Shown here piece by piece: positions 23,535 through 36,426 of a DNA stretch of 64,000 nt; within the stretch, counting starts at the first letter, position 1; the number at the start of each line of letters is the position of its first letter. The stretch comes from Gymnopus androsaceus JB14 (lineage: Eukaryota > Basidiomycota > Agaricomycetes > Agaricales > Omphalotaceae): the NCBI GenBank assembly GCA_009733575.1, contig ML769700.1, forward strand, positions 1 through 64,000, written 5' to 3'. The notes under the pieces are model-generated. The model made no database searches and was not told where the DNA came from. It worked only from the letters and a program-made list of their open reading frames with translations. The position numbers were made by a program, and so were the translations under genes.

Positions 23535-26500
23535 CTATGTAGAAACTGGCAATCCGTATGCTGGAGCGATAAAACCGCCTGCCTGCATAGCACCTTTGCC
23601 AATACTCTGCGCAATCGCCTTTCGTTTATCCTCCCAAGCCTTGAGCGCTTTCAGTAACTGCACCACCTTGTCCCTCTTCCCCTGTCGTACATCGTTGATA
23701 CTCACACTCCCCATCTTCACGTCGTTGTCAAGAAGAAAGTCAAACAGACGGAACAGACCGTCGAGCTTGTCATCTCCAGGATCGGTGGGGAAAGCAGAGT
23801 CTGGAACAGGAGGAGAGGAAGGTCGGCCTTTGATAGCTTCCGCCAGTCGCAAAATCGTCAGACCGCCACATATTGAACCAGAGGTGTCTTTTATCTGCAG
23901 TGAGGAAGGAAGGTGGGAGTTGGCCCATTCGATTAGGCCATCATCTATCGGAACATTCTACAAATGACACAAGATATGATTAAAACGCGCTTACATTGAA
24001 GTGGGATTACTCACTAAGCCCTGAGATACGCTGGTTCTCCTGGCTTCACGAGATGGTCTTGGTGGTGCGGGACCTTTGTTCGCGTCGGTTGATGCGGTGT
24101 CTCGTAGATGATGATGTGCTGAAGAATGATTCCAGCTTCACCCGGTCTTCTTTAGAGTCACCATTTGTCGGAAGACCCATTAGTACCCGTGCGTCACGAC
24201 TCGACAGTTGGTTGGGATTTTCGCGGCGCATCGCCTTCTGGGTTGCATCTCGCGCGGTCGGAGATGGCGGGCGAGGAGCAGGGTTCATGGCCTGGGCGAC
24301 CATGAGAGGAATCGTCGGGATGTTCACCGAGGAAGATGACAGGTTCTACGGAGGCGATTAGTTCAATCCATCGTCAAGACGGTCAACGTACTCGTGTAAT
24401 CCCTGCCAATAGTGGCTTTCATGATGCCCTTCATCCAGTCTCTGATGACAGACTTTTCCTCCGAGCTGAAGTAATGCGTCTTGTCGTTCTCAGTGTTCGA
24501 TACGGAACCCGTATTTGCCTGGGTTCACGTTTTCGTCCACGGTGACCTTGTACCCGATAATGTTGATATAGCCCTTTATCCTTGTCTCCTACATACCAGA
24601 TACAATGAGGCAAAGTCAAACAGAGGAGAAAACAGTCAAGCTTACCGCATGGCTATCGCTCTTCAAGCAATACATATGCGGCCCTTTCAACACAAAGTAC
24701 CTCTGCTTCCAGGCATTATACCTATCTCCCTTCTTCATCATCCATCCAGAATGATCCGGCTCTCCAATCTGGTCCAAAATACTCTGCCCAGGTTTCAACG
24801 GGCTCAACGGCCCATTATCGTGGCCGTTAGCTTTGCTAGCTTTCCCATTGGTATGTGTCTTCTTCGTCGCAGACTCCGCTGAACCAATCGTTCCTGGTGA
24901 AGACGATGTCCGTTTGCGCAACAGAGCTGGATCGCGTGTGCTGCCAGTGCCATCTTTCTCACCCTTGGGCGAAAGGAGATCTTTGGACTTGTCCTTTTCC
25001 TTTTCCTTTTCCTTTTCCTTAAGACCACTGGACGAGCCTGGACGAGTAGTGCTGCTGGCGTTGGATTTACGTGGACCAGTGCTGAACCTGGGGAAGGTGG
25101 AAGGTCGATCCGGAAGAGGATTTCTCTGCAAGTGGCGAGCCTAGCGCATCATCACTGAACACTACGTCGTACAAAAAACAGTTAGACAAGAGATAATAAG
25201 AAACGAATGGGGTAGCCAGCATACCCTGAATACCTTGGTGGAGGCTTCCTGCTTTTACCCATACTAGCTGAACGTGCCTCCAAAGATACTCAAACGGTCA
25301 CCAGATTTGCCGTTATCGACGCTCTTCCTTGCTCTTGTATGAGTTCGGGCGGTGACCCCATCTTTCGTATCCTTCTCCTTCTCCTTGTCATCTTTATCCT
25401 TGCTATCATTGGAGTCCTTGGTTTCCTTCTCGGCAATGATAGGCGAAGACGACGGTGACGCGCCATCTTTGGATGAAGAGTGACGAGACTCTTTGGAAGC
25501 GGAGGAATCATGCGAACGCCCAAAGATCCGTCTGCGTGCACTTTGGGTCATTGTAGAAGGTGCTTCGCTCTGGACCAGGTTAGCATTACGTTGGTAGATA
25601 TAGACATGTACTCACGTCACTCATAGCGGCACGATCATCCTCGTTCTCTTGAGGTCCTGAAACTATCTTGAGACTAGAGTTTAGCGCGCCATCGCTAGGC
25701 GAAAGCGTCAACTGAGTCGGTCGGCCCTTCTAAAGTAAATATTATTCGCAGAATATCAGCAAAGGCAGAAAAACATACCAAACCCTTCTCCGAATTATCC
25801 ACAAACAACTCCTCCGACCTTGGTGAGCCAGGCAAATCCGCCGTCTGAGGGGGGCTTTCCGGGCTCATTAACCCTGCAGCGGCCATCAAAACCCCATTCG
25901 AACCGTACGAATCTCTAAACCCAGATACAGACGTCGCAGTACCCGGATAAGAATGATGTGACTGAGACTGGGACTGTGTTCTTGAGTGCGTATGTTGCGA
26001 ATACGGTTGAGAGTTGATCGAGTGAGGGGATTGGGCGTATAGCTGTGGAGACTGGCTCATCAATCGCTGGGTCTGAGGACCCACGTACGGTGACGGAGGG
26101 AGGTCCATAGGTTGCTCATCGTACCCAATAGACGGTGGCCGGCGAAGTTCAGTAATCGCATTGGCTATCCTAACCCGTTTTCCAAAAGCCATAATACCGA
26201 TTTCGTTCTTGAGCAGATTCACGTCGAGCTCGAGGAGAACGTCACCTGTAATCTCCTGCTCGGTGAACTTGTCACAAACGTCGTCGCCGAACCCTTTGGT
26301 TCTTAGCCATTCGACGACCTCCTCGACGTTCCATTCTGACGGATGGGTCTTTTCTTTTTCCTTCGCGCTAACTTTCTGGTCGTCCTTCTCTTGTGAAGGT
26401 TGAGACACAGCTTCGCCATCCTCGGTAGGAGGTACGGTGGGGGTAGAGGAAGGTGCCGAAGTGAGACTATTATGCTGTGATCGCTGAGGACTGAAATGGA

Positions 26501-27739
26501 AGGCGCCAGAGTTGCTATTAAATGACGAGGCTGATGGAGAAGGTAGAGCCACGAGGGATTCACGAATGGGTGACGGGCTCCGCACAGCGGCAGGCGTTAC
26601 AGCGGGTGGAGGCGTTGATGCAGCAGGCGTTGGAGTGACGGAAAGAACTGCTGCGGGAGTAGGTGTAATAGTAGATTCGGAGCGAAGGAAGCTGGGGGAG
26701 ACTGGTGTGGGTAATGAGACGGATTTGCTATCCGCATTGTCAGGAGCTGGCAGTGACGGGAATGAAGCAGCTGTCGCTGTCTGGGCCTCGGTCTCGTCGA
26801 CATCCTGCTCCGGAAGCGTGAGATCCTGATGAACCTGAGGAGTTTGAGTGGGTGCAGTCCCATTCCCCTCGGTTTCCACGTCCTCGTCTTCCTCTTCTAT
26901 AGCTGAATGCCGACGCAAGAAGCTAGAAGTATGGGTGAAGTCTTGGTCATCATGATCGTCGTCTTCGCCTTCACTTTCATCGCTCATCTCGACCTCAATG
27001 GGTGGAGCGCTGGACCTAGTACCTGGATTCATTCCTCCCATGATCATTTCCAGTTTCTCAGCCTCCTCGACGGCTTTGCGAGCCTTTTCGGCCAGTCGCT
27101 GACGCGTCGTCTTGTGGTGCGCCTCGTCGCCAAACTCTTGGTTCTCTGTGTCACTGAGGTCGTAATCTGTCTCCGATTCATGATCAGTGTCCCTGTCATC
27201 CCGAGTACTAGCAAAACTGAAGCTCCTTGCCCCGTCTCCGTCGACTGAAGAGGCCCGATTCCGCCCGAGCTGTTCAATAGCCTTTTGGACGTCAGTCAAG
27301 GTCGCCTTCATGACTTCGCCATCAGCTTCGTTCCCGTTAACGAATATGGCAGGTGGCTGTGGATGTGAAGGTGAATCTGCTTCAGATTCTTCTTCCTCCA
27401 ATGGTTGAAGAGAAGCGCTTGTCGAAGCAGCAGGATTCTCGTTGTCAGTCAGAAGAAGCTTCTGTTCCATTGGTAGCCGGTGCGGGTGCAGTATAGCTTT
27501 GAGGGAAAAGACCTGTTCTTCCAGCGAGGTTCCGACCCTTTAAATAGAAGGATGAGTTTCTGAACATGGGGCACAAAGCAAAAGACCAAGGGGAGTCTGA
27601 ACTTTATACTTACCTGCCACCATCCATCACCGTAAGCATCATCTCTTTCCAGCACTTCTATTCGTTCGCCAGCCTTGAACGGGATCTCGTCATCGTTCTC
27701 TGGCGTAAAATCGTGCAGCGCATAGACGTAGTCTGGCAT
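23535..27739 (-). CDS. SH3-SAM-PH polarity protein (Boi1/Boi2-like), several frame breaks in the 3' half
   Basis: Proteins of this architecture act with Rho GTPases and exocytosis in polarised growth. On the minus strand exon 1 (27739-27614) plus the start of exon 2 (from 27537) encode an N-terminal SH3 domain (A-L-H-D-F, G-D-G-W-W, G-L-F-P). Exon 2 continues to about 25780 with acidic and Ser/Pro-rich linkers and a SAM domain at about 26390-26160. Further exons encode a Lys/Asp/Ser-rich linker, a PH domain (S-G-W-M-M-K-K to D-W-M-K-G-I, about 24790-24420), the conserved N-I-P-T-I-P segment, and a C-terminal calponin-homology-like region ending at 23535. Frame breaks are apparent near 25265, 24505, 24330 and 24120, and the junction around 25230-25140 could not be resolved. 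Either sequence errors or a damaged copy. Confidence 0.75.
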
Positions 27740-29534
27740 TTTCCAAGTAAAGGAGCCGCCAAAGTTGTGATTTAATGTCGTGTGTGGAACGATAATTAAA
27801 AACTTGGAGAGTAAATGTTAAGCGCCAAGTTGGAGGTGGTTCTGGCTTGCTCGTCAGAGTCGAGCTTTTCTGCGATGACCAACTATCGTTTGTCGCCGTT
27901 CAGAATGTCGAGCTCGACCCTAATGGTGGTATGTGAACAACAGTTGATCCAACGTGAGATCGGGGATGTGCTGGAAAGCTGAAATGATCTCAGACGTTTC
28001 GGATCAATAGCTGCCGAAACCACGGGTTATTTCGGACGTCTTTCCGAAAGTATGGTTCCTGAAATTTCTACTTAAGCAAAACTGTCCGGAGCTGCGCTCT
28101 ACGATGCCAATACAAAATCCTCCCTATCATACATCCCCGCGTTGCTCGATGAATACTTGATGAAGGCTAGTTTCCGCTACTACGACATTTCACATTCCCC
28201 ATTACAGTTCAACATATACCTTATACAGGCATCGAACATGCGCTTGTCGTGCGCGCTGTAGAAGGTATGGCATATGGAAAGCTATTTGACGTCGAAGTGA
28301 CGCAACGCACTCCGTAATACCTCGAGATCGAAAAGAGCATGTTGAGACTCAAATTGGCGAAAACAGTTATATCTTTGAACGTCTGAACACTTGATTTCTT
28401 ATGCGACCGTTTGTGGTACATTTACTCAAGTTTTCTCTCGATATTCGAACGCTTTTGGGACTCCCACACAATATTCCAAGTACGTCTTATGTTCTTTTAC
28501 CTCGGGCTCGTTGTCGGTATTTCACCGTAGATTCTGCTACGCCACTTCTTCGCTGGTCACGATATGACCGCTGGCGAGTAAGCTGTATGCACCACCAAAG
28601 ATGAACGACACCGTTTACTTCTCCTTTTATCGATGCATCTGAGACTTGAGTTCACCTGGGGGCTCGAGTTTTCTTTCAAATCTTCCCTGCAGCGGCATTC
28701 AGATAAATGGCCATGTCCTGTAACAGCGGAACAATAACTTGAATATACATAGGTTAGACATGCAGCTCATTTCCTTGGCACTACTTACTTATTCAATGCC
28801 CAAGTAGGTCTCGATTTCACGAAAGTGTTTTTACTATACTTAGTTAGAGGTCGTTGAGGCCAGGCCCATGCTGAGATTGGCAAGTTACACGTATACTTGA
28901 ACCTCTACATACGCGGATAGGCATACTCCGACCATACATTCGGTCGAGGATTTCACTCAGGCGTCTCCGCCGTAAGACACTACTACCAAGCAACCTGAAT
29001 CGTACTTGTGATAGTCAGTGTTTACCAGAAAGATGGTACAACCAAAATCTTCTGATACTGAGAGGAAGTTTTGATTTACTGGAAGTAGCAGCAATCGAGC
29101 TAAAACGTTGAATATGTTTATAGTGGATAGTGAGAAGCGCTCACCCACGGCGCATTCCTTGAATTCAAACTCCAGCTCCACTTGGTGAGGCCCCTTAGTT
29201 TGAGCGCATTGGAACCAATTACAGCGCAAACTCGTCTTAGACGGTCGGGAGCAAAAAAAAAAGTATTGTGGCGTCAAAGCGCTAATAGAGCGCTCATTAT
29301 TTCGCGTTCCAGAATCTAGTCACGTTCAAGTCACGCTCCTTTCCTCCATCGGAGTCCATCCATCTGCACCATCGATATCCAACCAGACGAGGTTTGATTG
29401 TCCTTTGGCTCGGACGCGTCGTACTAAAGTGTCAGTTGCAGGACGGAAATATCGATATCATTCAAATATCCATCTAGTATCCATCTATAACCGATATCTT
29501 GCTTTTTTCTACTGTAAACTTCCTTGATTATAAA
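27740..29534. other. Intergenic region, about 1.8 kb
   Basis: No frame on either strand has coding character or a recognisable motif. The ends must hold the promoters of the two flanking, divergently placed genes. Confidence 0.5.
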
Positions 29535-31721
29535 ATGGCCACAGTTCATCGATTCACTTTTCCACCATTCCCTTCCACACCAGAAGGCGTTAATATCATT
29601 GCATTCAAAGATTATGTTGAGACAGGAATCAAAATACAGCCTGAAGATTACGACGGCCCAGAAGTAGACGGTCTGGATATCCCAACCGTACCAATGTCAA
29701 AAGTTCACAAAGGTGACTTTTGTAAAACCAATTCTAGGAGCAGGAATGCCGCGTTGGCAGTAGGGGGAAAGGGAAGCCAGGAATCTGTCCCAACCTCACA
29801 GAAAACCTGGGTTGCGCGCTGGGAGGATCTCGCAAGGCAACGGAGTGGCGAACACTACGATCCGTAAGTTCCTTTTTTTTCTGCCATAGTCATATTTATG
29901 CTCTTGTATTTAGATCGCAAGATCGTACAAGCCGACTTCATCAGGCGACGCGTGCCTTCAACGACCGTCATTGGCCCAAAGACATTCACATCCGCAACAT
30001 CTGGGACCAGGTAAATCGCAGGCTTACATGTTGCGGACGCGTACTCATTTGCTAAATAATCAGTTCCTCATTTACATCGAGTTCCTCAATATCGCACCCA
30101 TCTTCCGGCCTAAACAGGATCTGCTTGAAAATGACGGTGACGGTGACGACGACGATGATACCTTCGACGATCAGGAAATGGCTGTTGAATCTACTGGCAC
30201 CCCCGATCGTCCACCAGTAGAAGTCGGCAGTCAGGAAGTGGCTCCAGAGCTTCAACTATCACAAGAGAACCATCGAAATTCCTTCTTGGATGATCCTGAG
30301 AGGGCTGTGAAGATTTACCTATCGAGCTACATGCATAAACAGGGATTGCATTAGTATGTGTTCTTTTTTCTTTCATGTGGCGTCTGCTTTCTGTTCAATC
30401 CTTCTGCAACTGACACTATTTTTTCTCCCATCAGCGAAGAGCGTAACCTCACTCTCCTCCCCCTTCTCGTTCGGTTCTATGTCGATTTTCTCCTCCACGA
30501 TCGCGTCTTTGCTTCCGAGCCAGAAATCGAAGCCTCCCTTCGCCAAGCGCTCTCTGTCATTGACGTTGCCCGGATCGAACTCCCCCTCACCTCTCAAATC
30601 ACGAAACAGCTTTCTTCGCAAGGAAAGTTTGGTGAAGCGTGCGAGGAGTTGTTTGGCATTAAATCAATGGAACAAGAGCTGTCGAGGCAAGCCTACCGGG
30701 AGAGGATGGATAAGATCGTCAAAGCAGATGTTAGTTCTACAGCAGCTGCGACGAGGGCCACGACTCCTACGCCAGACGGATCAAATGATCTCGACAATAC
30801 CGACGAGGAAAATCTTGATATGATGGAAACTTCGGCCAGCCCTGTCGAAACGAGCGCTCCTCCTCCTACTCCTATCTCAACTTCTTGGGGTTCAGAGGAA
30901 GATACCGTGTTGGACACTCCCACCAATGAGTCTGGCGGATGGGGCACGCAGGCTGATGATTCCGGTGCTTCTGGGGGCTGGGGACAGACAAAGGCAGATG
31001 ACATGGCTAATGCTTGGGGCAACGATGACTCGAACACATGGGTTATTCCTGAACCTGCTACACTCATTCCTCTCATTGGCCCTATGGCGCTTCAAGTTCC
31101 GCTCACGCACACGAGTGGCATAGTTGAATCAAGCGTGCGGAGAATAGTTTCTATTGCTCATCCTGCCGTTGAACCTAGCGTTGACGGCGAAGCTGCTAAC
31201 ACATCAGCGAAAGCAGTGGAAGCCAGTCTCTCTGGCTGTTTGAGCAAGGTCGTGTTGGAACCTTGGCTTGGATGGGACACGAGCGCTGAAAGAGCTGAAA
31301 CATCGATTCCGCTGATCAATGGCAGTTCTCGTGGGCGTGTAGTTGTGTATGAAGAGGGTCAGGGTGTGGCGTACGACCACAATTCGAATGTTCATTCTAA
31401 TGGATTCGCTGCTCCCTGCAATGATACCAAAGACTTGCCTCCTGCTCATGATCCGCTCAAACATTCGATCACGCTCTTCTCGAGCCGGAGAGTGCGCGTA
31501 TGTTGAGGGTTGGTATGGGTTTGAACGGAACGTGGGTGCAGATTGCGAGAGTGACGGATTTGGATTTGCGGAGTGAGAAGGAAAGAAAAGAGAGCGAGAT
31601 CGAGATCGAAACGCAGAAGGAGAACGGGAATGTGGATGGTACTGCTGGTGATCCGGGGAAGGCGCAGAGGTTCTGGTATATGTCGAATGTGTTGTTGGTC
31701 CTTCCGAGCTATCATACTTAG
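29535..31721 (+). CDS. Conserved fungal-type protein with WG repeats, 4 exons, about 667 aa, one frame break
   Basis: Exons: 29535-29863, 29914-30010, 30064-30353, 30435-31721. The N-terminal part has many Trp/Pro-rich conserved-looking segments (W-V-A-R-W-E-D, N-I-W-D-Q-F). A D/E tract follows, then a helical segment, then a low-complexity Thr/Pro/Ser region with WG dipeptides at about 30885, 30939, 30977 and 31015. The C-terminus contains an L-N-G-T-W-V-Q-I-A-R-V motif. The frame is broken once near 31480 (one base missing); without this the coding length is 2004. I do not recognise the family. WG repeats of this kind are known Argonaute-binding hooks, so an RNA-silencing role is a hypothesis only. 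An Arb1-type identity was considered but not supported. Confidence 0.65.
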
Positions 31722-32011
31722 TCAATACCTTTCTTTCTTGGATTATTAAATTGTACATACTATTCCTGTATCTGAACTTACTGTTACTGCAACCTTTGTT
31801 GTACATGTACTCCGTTTATATTACCACAAACCTCCGCAAATATAACTTTTGTTTTCGTATGACTTCTTGAATCCCGATAAAAATCCAATATACATTGGTA
31901 GTTCTGGTGCACATGTGATGTCGAAAGGAAGTAGTCCGTGTCATTGTTGACTACACATACTCGACGTTCAAGCCAGGTAGTTCAGATATGAAAATAGCTT
32001 GCATTATTTTG
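31722..32011. repeat. Short direct repeat beside a duplicated segment
   Basis: A 31-bp unit (GACTACACATACTCGACGTT onward) occurs at about 31949-31979 and again at 32014-32044 with two mismatches, and a third copy lies at about 41225. It marks the border of the segment shared with 41226-41798. Confidence 0.7.
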
Positions 32012-32647
32012 ACTACGCATAATCGACGTTCAAGCCAGGTATCTCCGATAAATGTGTAATGGCCTCGTCATAACAAAATCCCCGCAGAGTCACCTTCTGT
32101 AACCGAAGTAACCCAGTGCGAGCTGTTCACCATCGCGAGAGAATCATAGATATCAAATCAGGAGGACATTGGGATGGGTCGGGGATAAGTTCGATTTAGC
32201 TCAAAGTCTGTGAGTTTTGGAACAAGAACTTGTTGGCCTTTATCGCATTTCAATGCTCGGAGCAGCAGATTAACATCAAATATAAGACTGTGAATGCGCA
32301 GTTCAGGAAAGACACCTATTATCGCCGTCAATTCCATCGTCAGGAGCTCTACGTCGTCCCCATTGAAGGCATCCAAAGTCAAAGACGACAGCGGCACTGA
32401 AGATCAGCTACTTCCGTGAAAGTATCGTAGATGTCCTGATCGCGCCAGCAAAGGAGTCAAATGTTCGAGGAGAGGAAGGGTGAGGCAATGTAAGAGACTG
32501 ACATTATCCTAACACTTTATGGCAAGAGATTTTGAGTGTTTTCAATGCAGATAGGAGTATAGAGAGATTGGTGCTGAATCCATCATCTACTGGAAGGTCA
32601 ATTTCGAGGTTGACCAGACAGTTGCATGCGTGTAAAGTGTTCGCATA
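32012..32647 (-). pseudogene. F-box-like gene fragment, duplicate of 41226-41798
   Basis: This segment matches 41226-41798 at high identity, with an extra block of about 80 bp near 32080-32155. It corresponds to the leucine-rich 3' end of the F-box-like gene at 41.2-42.9 kb. It stops exactly where the ATG12 3' end begins (32648), so it has no 5' part and no F-box. Confidence 0.7.
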
Positions 32648-32677
32648 ATGTCCACCAATATCATTAACATCTGGTGT

Positions 32678-33256
32678 TTAACCCCAAGCAACCTTGGTAC
32701 TAGAAAACAATTTGACGATCGCAGAAGACAGACATACAATATGTACTTACCTATAATTCACAATTAGATGGTTCTCCGTCCGAAAGGACTGCAGAGTGTC
32801 AGCAACTGCGTGCTCTGAATCAAATCCGACATTGCAACAGACTTTGTATAGATTTCCAACAGTATCATCTGGCGAAGGTGAGAACGCCATATTAATAAAT
32901 GCGTGCTATATTTCATTCAGATGGTTGTCTTCTGAAACCTTGAAGAAACTTACCAGAGGTTCCGAGTTGCTGTATCCCAATTCTTTGCATAAAAACTGAA
33001 TCACTACCTGAAATTTCTTTGAGGACGGAATTTTCCTCAAGCTTTGCCTCAAAATTGGAGCATTTCCAACGGCTTTGAAAAGAATTATTACTGCATAAAG
33101 AATCAAGTCTGTTTTAAAAGAGATGAGAAAGACTGAGCGCGTACTTTTCTCGTCGTCTTCTGTCTTGGACATTTGAAGGGCTTTCAAGGCTTCCGTCTTC
33201 GCTTCTGACGGCGATGTTGCCCATGAAAGTGACGAATATTCCACACTTTCGGCCAT
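32678..33256 (-). CDS. ATG12: Autophagy ubiquitin-like protein ATG12, 5 exons, 123 aa
   Basis: ATG12 is conjugated through its C-terminal glycine to ATG5 by ATG7 and ATG10, and the conjugate drives ATG8 lipidation. Exons on the minus strand: 33256-33145, 33090-32954, 32905-32843, 32788-32751, 32699-32678. The ubiquitin-like core shows [32 protein letters not shown] and H-L-I-V-N-Y, and the protein ends V-A-W-G as required for conjugation. The first intron (54 bp) is in frame and stop-free; it is removed here because the next exon then aligns with family length. Upstream is a 37-residue polar N-terminus. The last exon and flanking intron are duplicated at 63187-63318. Confidence 0.92.
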
Positions 33257-34168
33257 GGTATCAGAGAAAGAGTGGATAGAGTCACAGCACGCATCAAGCC
33301 GCCGGCTTCCATGTGAAACGCCGGGTGGCGCCTCACAAGGAGAGAAAGTTCAAAGAGTCTTAGATTCTAGAAGAGAGGAAATAAGAAGTTCACCGAGTAG
33401 ATGTTCAGGGCAGTCCTTGGTCAATGGTGCAGCCCGGGTTAGTTTTCCCCAATGTCGGTAAATGTCGTCTATATCCTAGGTCGAGTATCATATCACCGTG
33501 CATCGATCAAGGAATGGACTGTCGACGTCTGAGATGCGTCGCGTTCAACAGAATCAACGAAAGAGGATACTTATCAGATGCTGCTCGCATGTATCACGAT
33601 GGATTGTGAAATTTTATTATTTTATTTTTTGATTTTTTCTTAGAATGGAACGAATCCCAGGCACTCACAACCTCCACGAACGTCCGAAACCACCATTCTC
33701 TGCACACCGAGATCCAAGGAATCAGCAATCGCCGGCACGCTCCAACATAGCAATGCACTGAAATACTAATTGCAAACTGGCGCTACAAGTAAATTACTAG
33801 TCTCTTTAAGCAGAAACTACACGATCGTACGATGTTTAGAGATAAAATTACTAATTTCTGAGTATACGGTGGCGTGACGGAATCTGTTGACAATGAAGAC
33901 CGCCTCGGAGTAGGCGTCAGCTTCCTCAAACATCGGTGTACTATCAGTCAGCTTCATGATCTAGAGCAAATAAATGGGACGTCGCTGTACCGAGAACCGC
34001 GTAGTATCTTCGCCGAAGATGTCCGACTTGGAGCTTTGGATGAGATAAAAACCCCTGAAGACAGGGCTCAAATGCAACCACCAAGACACTTCAGAAATGG
34101 CTCCAGTTCGTATCCCTACTTAGTGGATGTCTGGTTTACTGATCTGATTTGGCCAGCTTTTCGAAAAA
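33257..34168. other. Intergenic region upstream of ATG12 and the HD-domain gene
   Basis: No supported coding sequence. Small frames on the plus strand overlap the next gene in other frames. Confidence 0.4.
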
Positions 34169-35051
34169 TTGCTCCTCGTATTGAGCGTTGGAACTACACT
34201 TCGTGTCAGTGCTCAAAATATTTCAGCCAACAGCACTTTCGACGCGTTTGTACCAACAACAGTCGCACAGATATTAGCATCGTCCATCTTCCAACCGACA
34301 TACGTTCCATTCGCAACGATTCACAATACCTACTTGGAGCTTCAAAGTAGTTTCAACTCTACTTTTGTCTTCTCGCAGAACATCACTCTTCCTGAGACTT
34401 TCAAGCATTCTGAGCGCATGGTTCACTATGGACTTGCCCTCCTACACAGCACAGGATTCCCCAAGAATACTCCTGGAGTCGCACAGATCTCCTTTGCAGA
34501 ACTTTCAAAGAGGTTTTTTCTGTCCGCCATCATGCATGACGTCGGTGTTACCAACAACACCGAAGCTTTGACTCACCCAGCTCACGCCATGAGTTTCGAG
34601 CTTTGGGGTGCATTCATGGCATACGATCATCTCCACGAGACCCTCCCAGAGCTGAATGCAGTTCAAGTTGGAGATATCACCGAATCCATTGCTTTGCATA
34701 CCACCCAGTATCTCCAGGGCAATTCGTCTGCCACTGGATGGTTGCTGCAGAACACTGCCATATTCGATATTTGGGGGTACGACGTATACGGTCCAGGATC
34801 TTTCGCTCCGTTCTGGAACACCCAAACCATCGCGGAAATTGAACAGGCCTTTCCCAGAGATACATTCATTGCAGAATTTGAGGCCGATCTCACCGAACAG
34901 GAGGTACTGAAGCCGAATTGCATTTTCACTCACTCGGTACGTCGCTATACTTAGTATGAATCCAGGAGTTGAAACTAATCAACCATCAACTTGTATGCAG
35001 TTCTGGGACTTTAACGATGCGAAGATCAGTACCATAGTACCTAGTTATTAG
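34169..35051 (+). CDS. Putative secreted HD-domain (cyanamide-hydratase-like) protein, 2 exons, 272 aa
   Basis: Exons 34169-34936 and 35001-35051. The first 15 residues have a hydrophobic core ending V-S-A before Gln, a plausible signal peptide, and several N-x-S/T sequons follow. The HD-type metal-binding set is visible: His in the F-K-H-S-E-R-M-V-H-Y helix, the H-D pair in A-I-M-H-D-V-G, and downstream His residues. This arrangement is that of fungal cyanamide hydratase-like HD proteins, which hydrate cyanamide to urea, but these include many members of unknown substrate. The C-terminal F-W-D-F-N-D supports the second exon. An upstream start cannot be excluded. It abuts a Copia LTR 87 bp downstream. 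Confidence 0.7.
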
Positions 35052-35137
35052 AGTTACGTTCCTAAATAGGAAGTAGCAGCAGTAAGTCCACACAGGACTT
35101 AGTAGTAACGATCACACAGATCGATGAGGGACAACGA

Positions 35138-35408
35138 TGTTATTACAGGGTATGGTACCTAAGCTTATATACAGTCCTAAGTACAAACGATATATCGGGC
35201 AGGTGGCTACTGCGTGAATATGTGTGGCTACTGTCCATACGGTAAGGTGGGTACTGCGAGAGAGCAAGTGGATACGGCGAGAGACTGAGTGGAGTCTGCG
35301 AGACGATAACAGTGGAGTGCATGGGATGGTGATACAAACAAGTGGAGACTACGAGAAAGCGTTCCATGTATAGTTCGATAGAATATATTTACCTTTGATA
35401 TTCCAACA
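35138..35408 (-). mobile_element. LTR of a Ty1/copia element, 271 bp
   Basis: It starts TGTTATTACA and ends TTCCAACA in plus orientation, and immediately precedes the Copia RNase H 3' end at 35416 (minus strand), as expected for the 3' LTR. The partner LTR would lie beyond the scaffold gap, so a target duplication cannot be tested. Confidence 0.65.
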
Positions 35409-35415
35409 CTCCCCT

Positions 35416-36401
35416 TCAAACCTTTGCTAATCCCATGGATGCTGCGAAGTGTTTGGCTTTCATCGAAGGTAAGGCTTTGGTGAAGATGTCTGCCGTCATG
35501 TTTTCGGTAGGGCAGTATGTGAGACGAATTTTACCTTCCTCGATGACGTAGCGGATGAAGTGATATCGGATATCGATGTGTTTGGTCCTAGCGTGAAAAC
35601 GATCATCCTTCGCCAATGCGATGGCGGATTGATTGTCTGACTTGATAGGGATCGCATGAGTAATTGGACCAAAGATTTCCGACAAAAGATTTCTAAGCCA
35701 GATCGCTTCCTTTGCCGCATGGGTCAAAGCGATATACTCGGCTTCCGTGGTGGATAAAGAAATGGTATCCTGTCGTTTCGACGACCAAGATACTGCTCCG
35801 CCATTCAACATAAAAACGTACCCGGAAATAGCATGTCGATCCTCTTGGGACATACCATCCGCATCCGTATAGCCTTGGACTGTCTCCTGGTTGCTCGTAC
35901 TGAGCCAAAAGTCTCGAGTGTATTTGAGATAGGCGTAGACACGGCGTACACCGTTCCAATGAGTAATGCCGGGGTTTTGTGAAAAGCGAGCTAGGATAGA
36001 GACTGCATACGTGATGTCAGGTCTCGTAGCGACGGATAAGTACTGGAGGGCGCCAAGGGCCTCTCTGTAGGGTTTGTCGCGCATAAAAGCGATATCCTCG
36101 ACCGTTTTGGGTGACTGGTCTTTGGTGAGGTGAATATGGGGATCGAAGGGAATAGAGAGTGGCTTTATATCCGAGAATCCATAGCGAGAGAGTATGGCGT
36201 CAATGTATGACCGCTGGGATAGGTGAATCGTCTTATTATGGAGAGATCTTCGGATCTCGATCCCAAGTAGCCAATGGATTTCTCCGGAATCAACAACTTC
36301 GATTATAGCCCAATATCTTTCTTTAGTTTCTCCAATGATGGCCAAGGGTTCGGGGTAAAAACCCAAATAATGCCACCTCCTTTCTTCCCCTTTTTTTTTT
36401 T
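35416..36401 (-). pseudogene. Ty1/copia reverse transcriptase C-terminus plus RNase H, cut by scaffold gap
   Basis: On the minus strand the frame runs from a point inside the polymerase (G-L-E-I-R-R after the palm) through the connection (L-G-A-L-Q-Y-L-S-V-A-T-R-P-D-I) into RNase H (T-D-A-D, S-T-T-E-A-E-Y, S-D-N-Q-S-A, T-K-H-I-D-I) and ends near F-T-K-A-L-P. It is open for about 330 codons with no stop. The 5' end is lost in the gap, so it may be intact in the real genome. Confidence 0.9.
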
Positions 36402-36426
36402 NNNNNNNNNNNNNNNNNNNNNNNNN
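36402..36426. other. Scaffold gap (25 N)
   Basis: A run of 25 N preceded by 11 T. It separates a minus-strand Copia fragment from a plus-strand DIRS-like fragment, so the true distance and even the join are uncertain. Confidence 0.98.

Noticed and set aside
29535..31721. Arb1 Argonaute-chaperone subunit
   Set aside because: Considered because of the WG repeats, but the N-terminal motifs do not match what I know of Arb1. Left unassigned.
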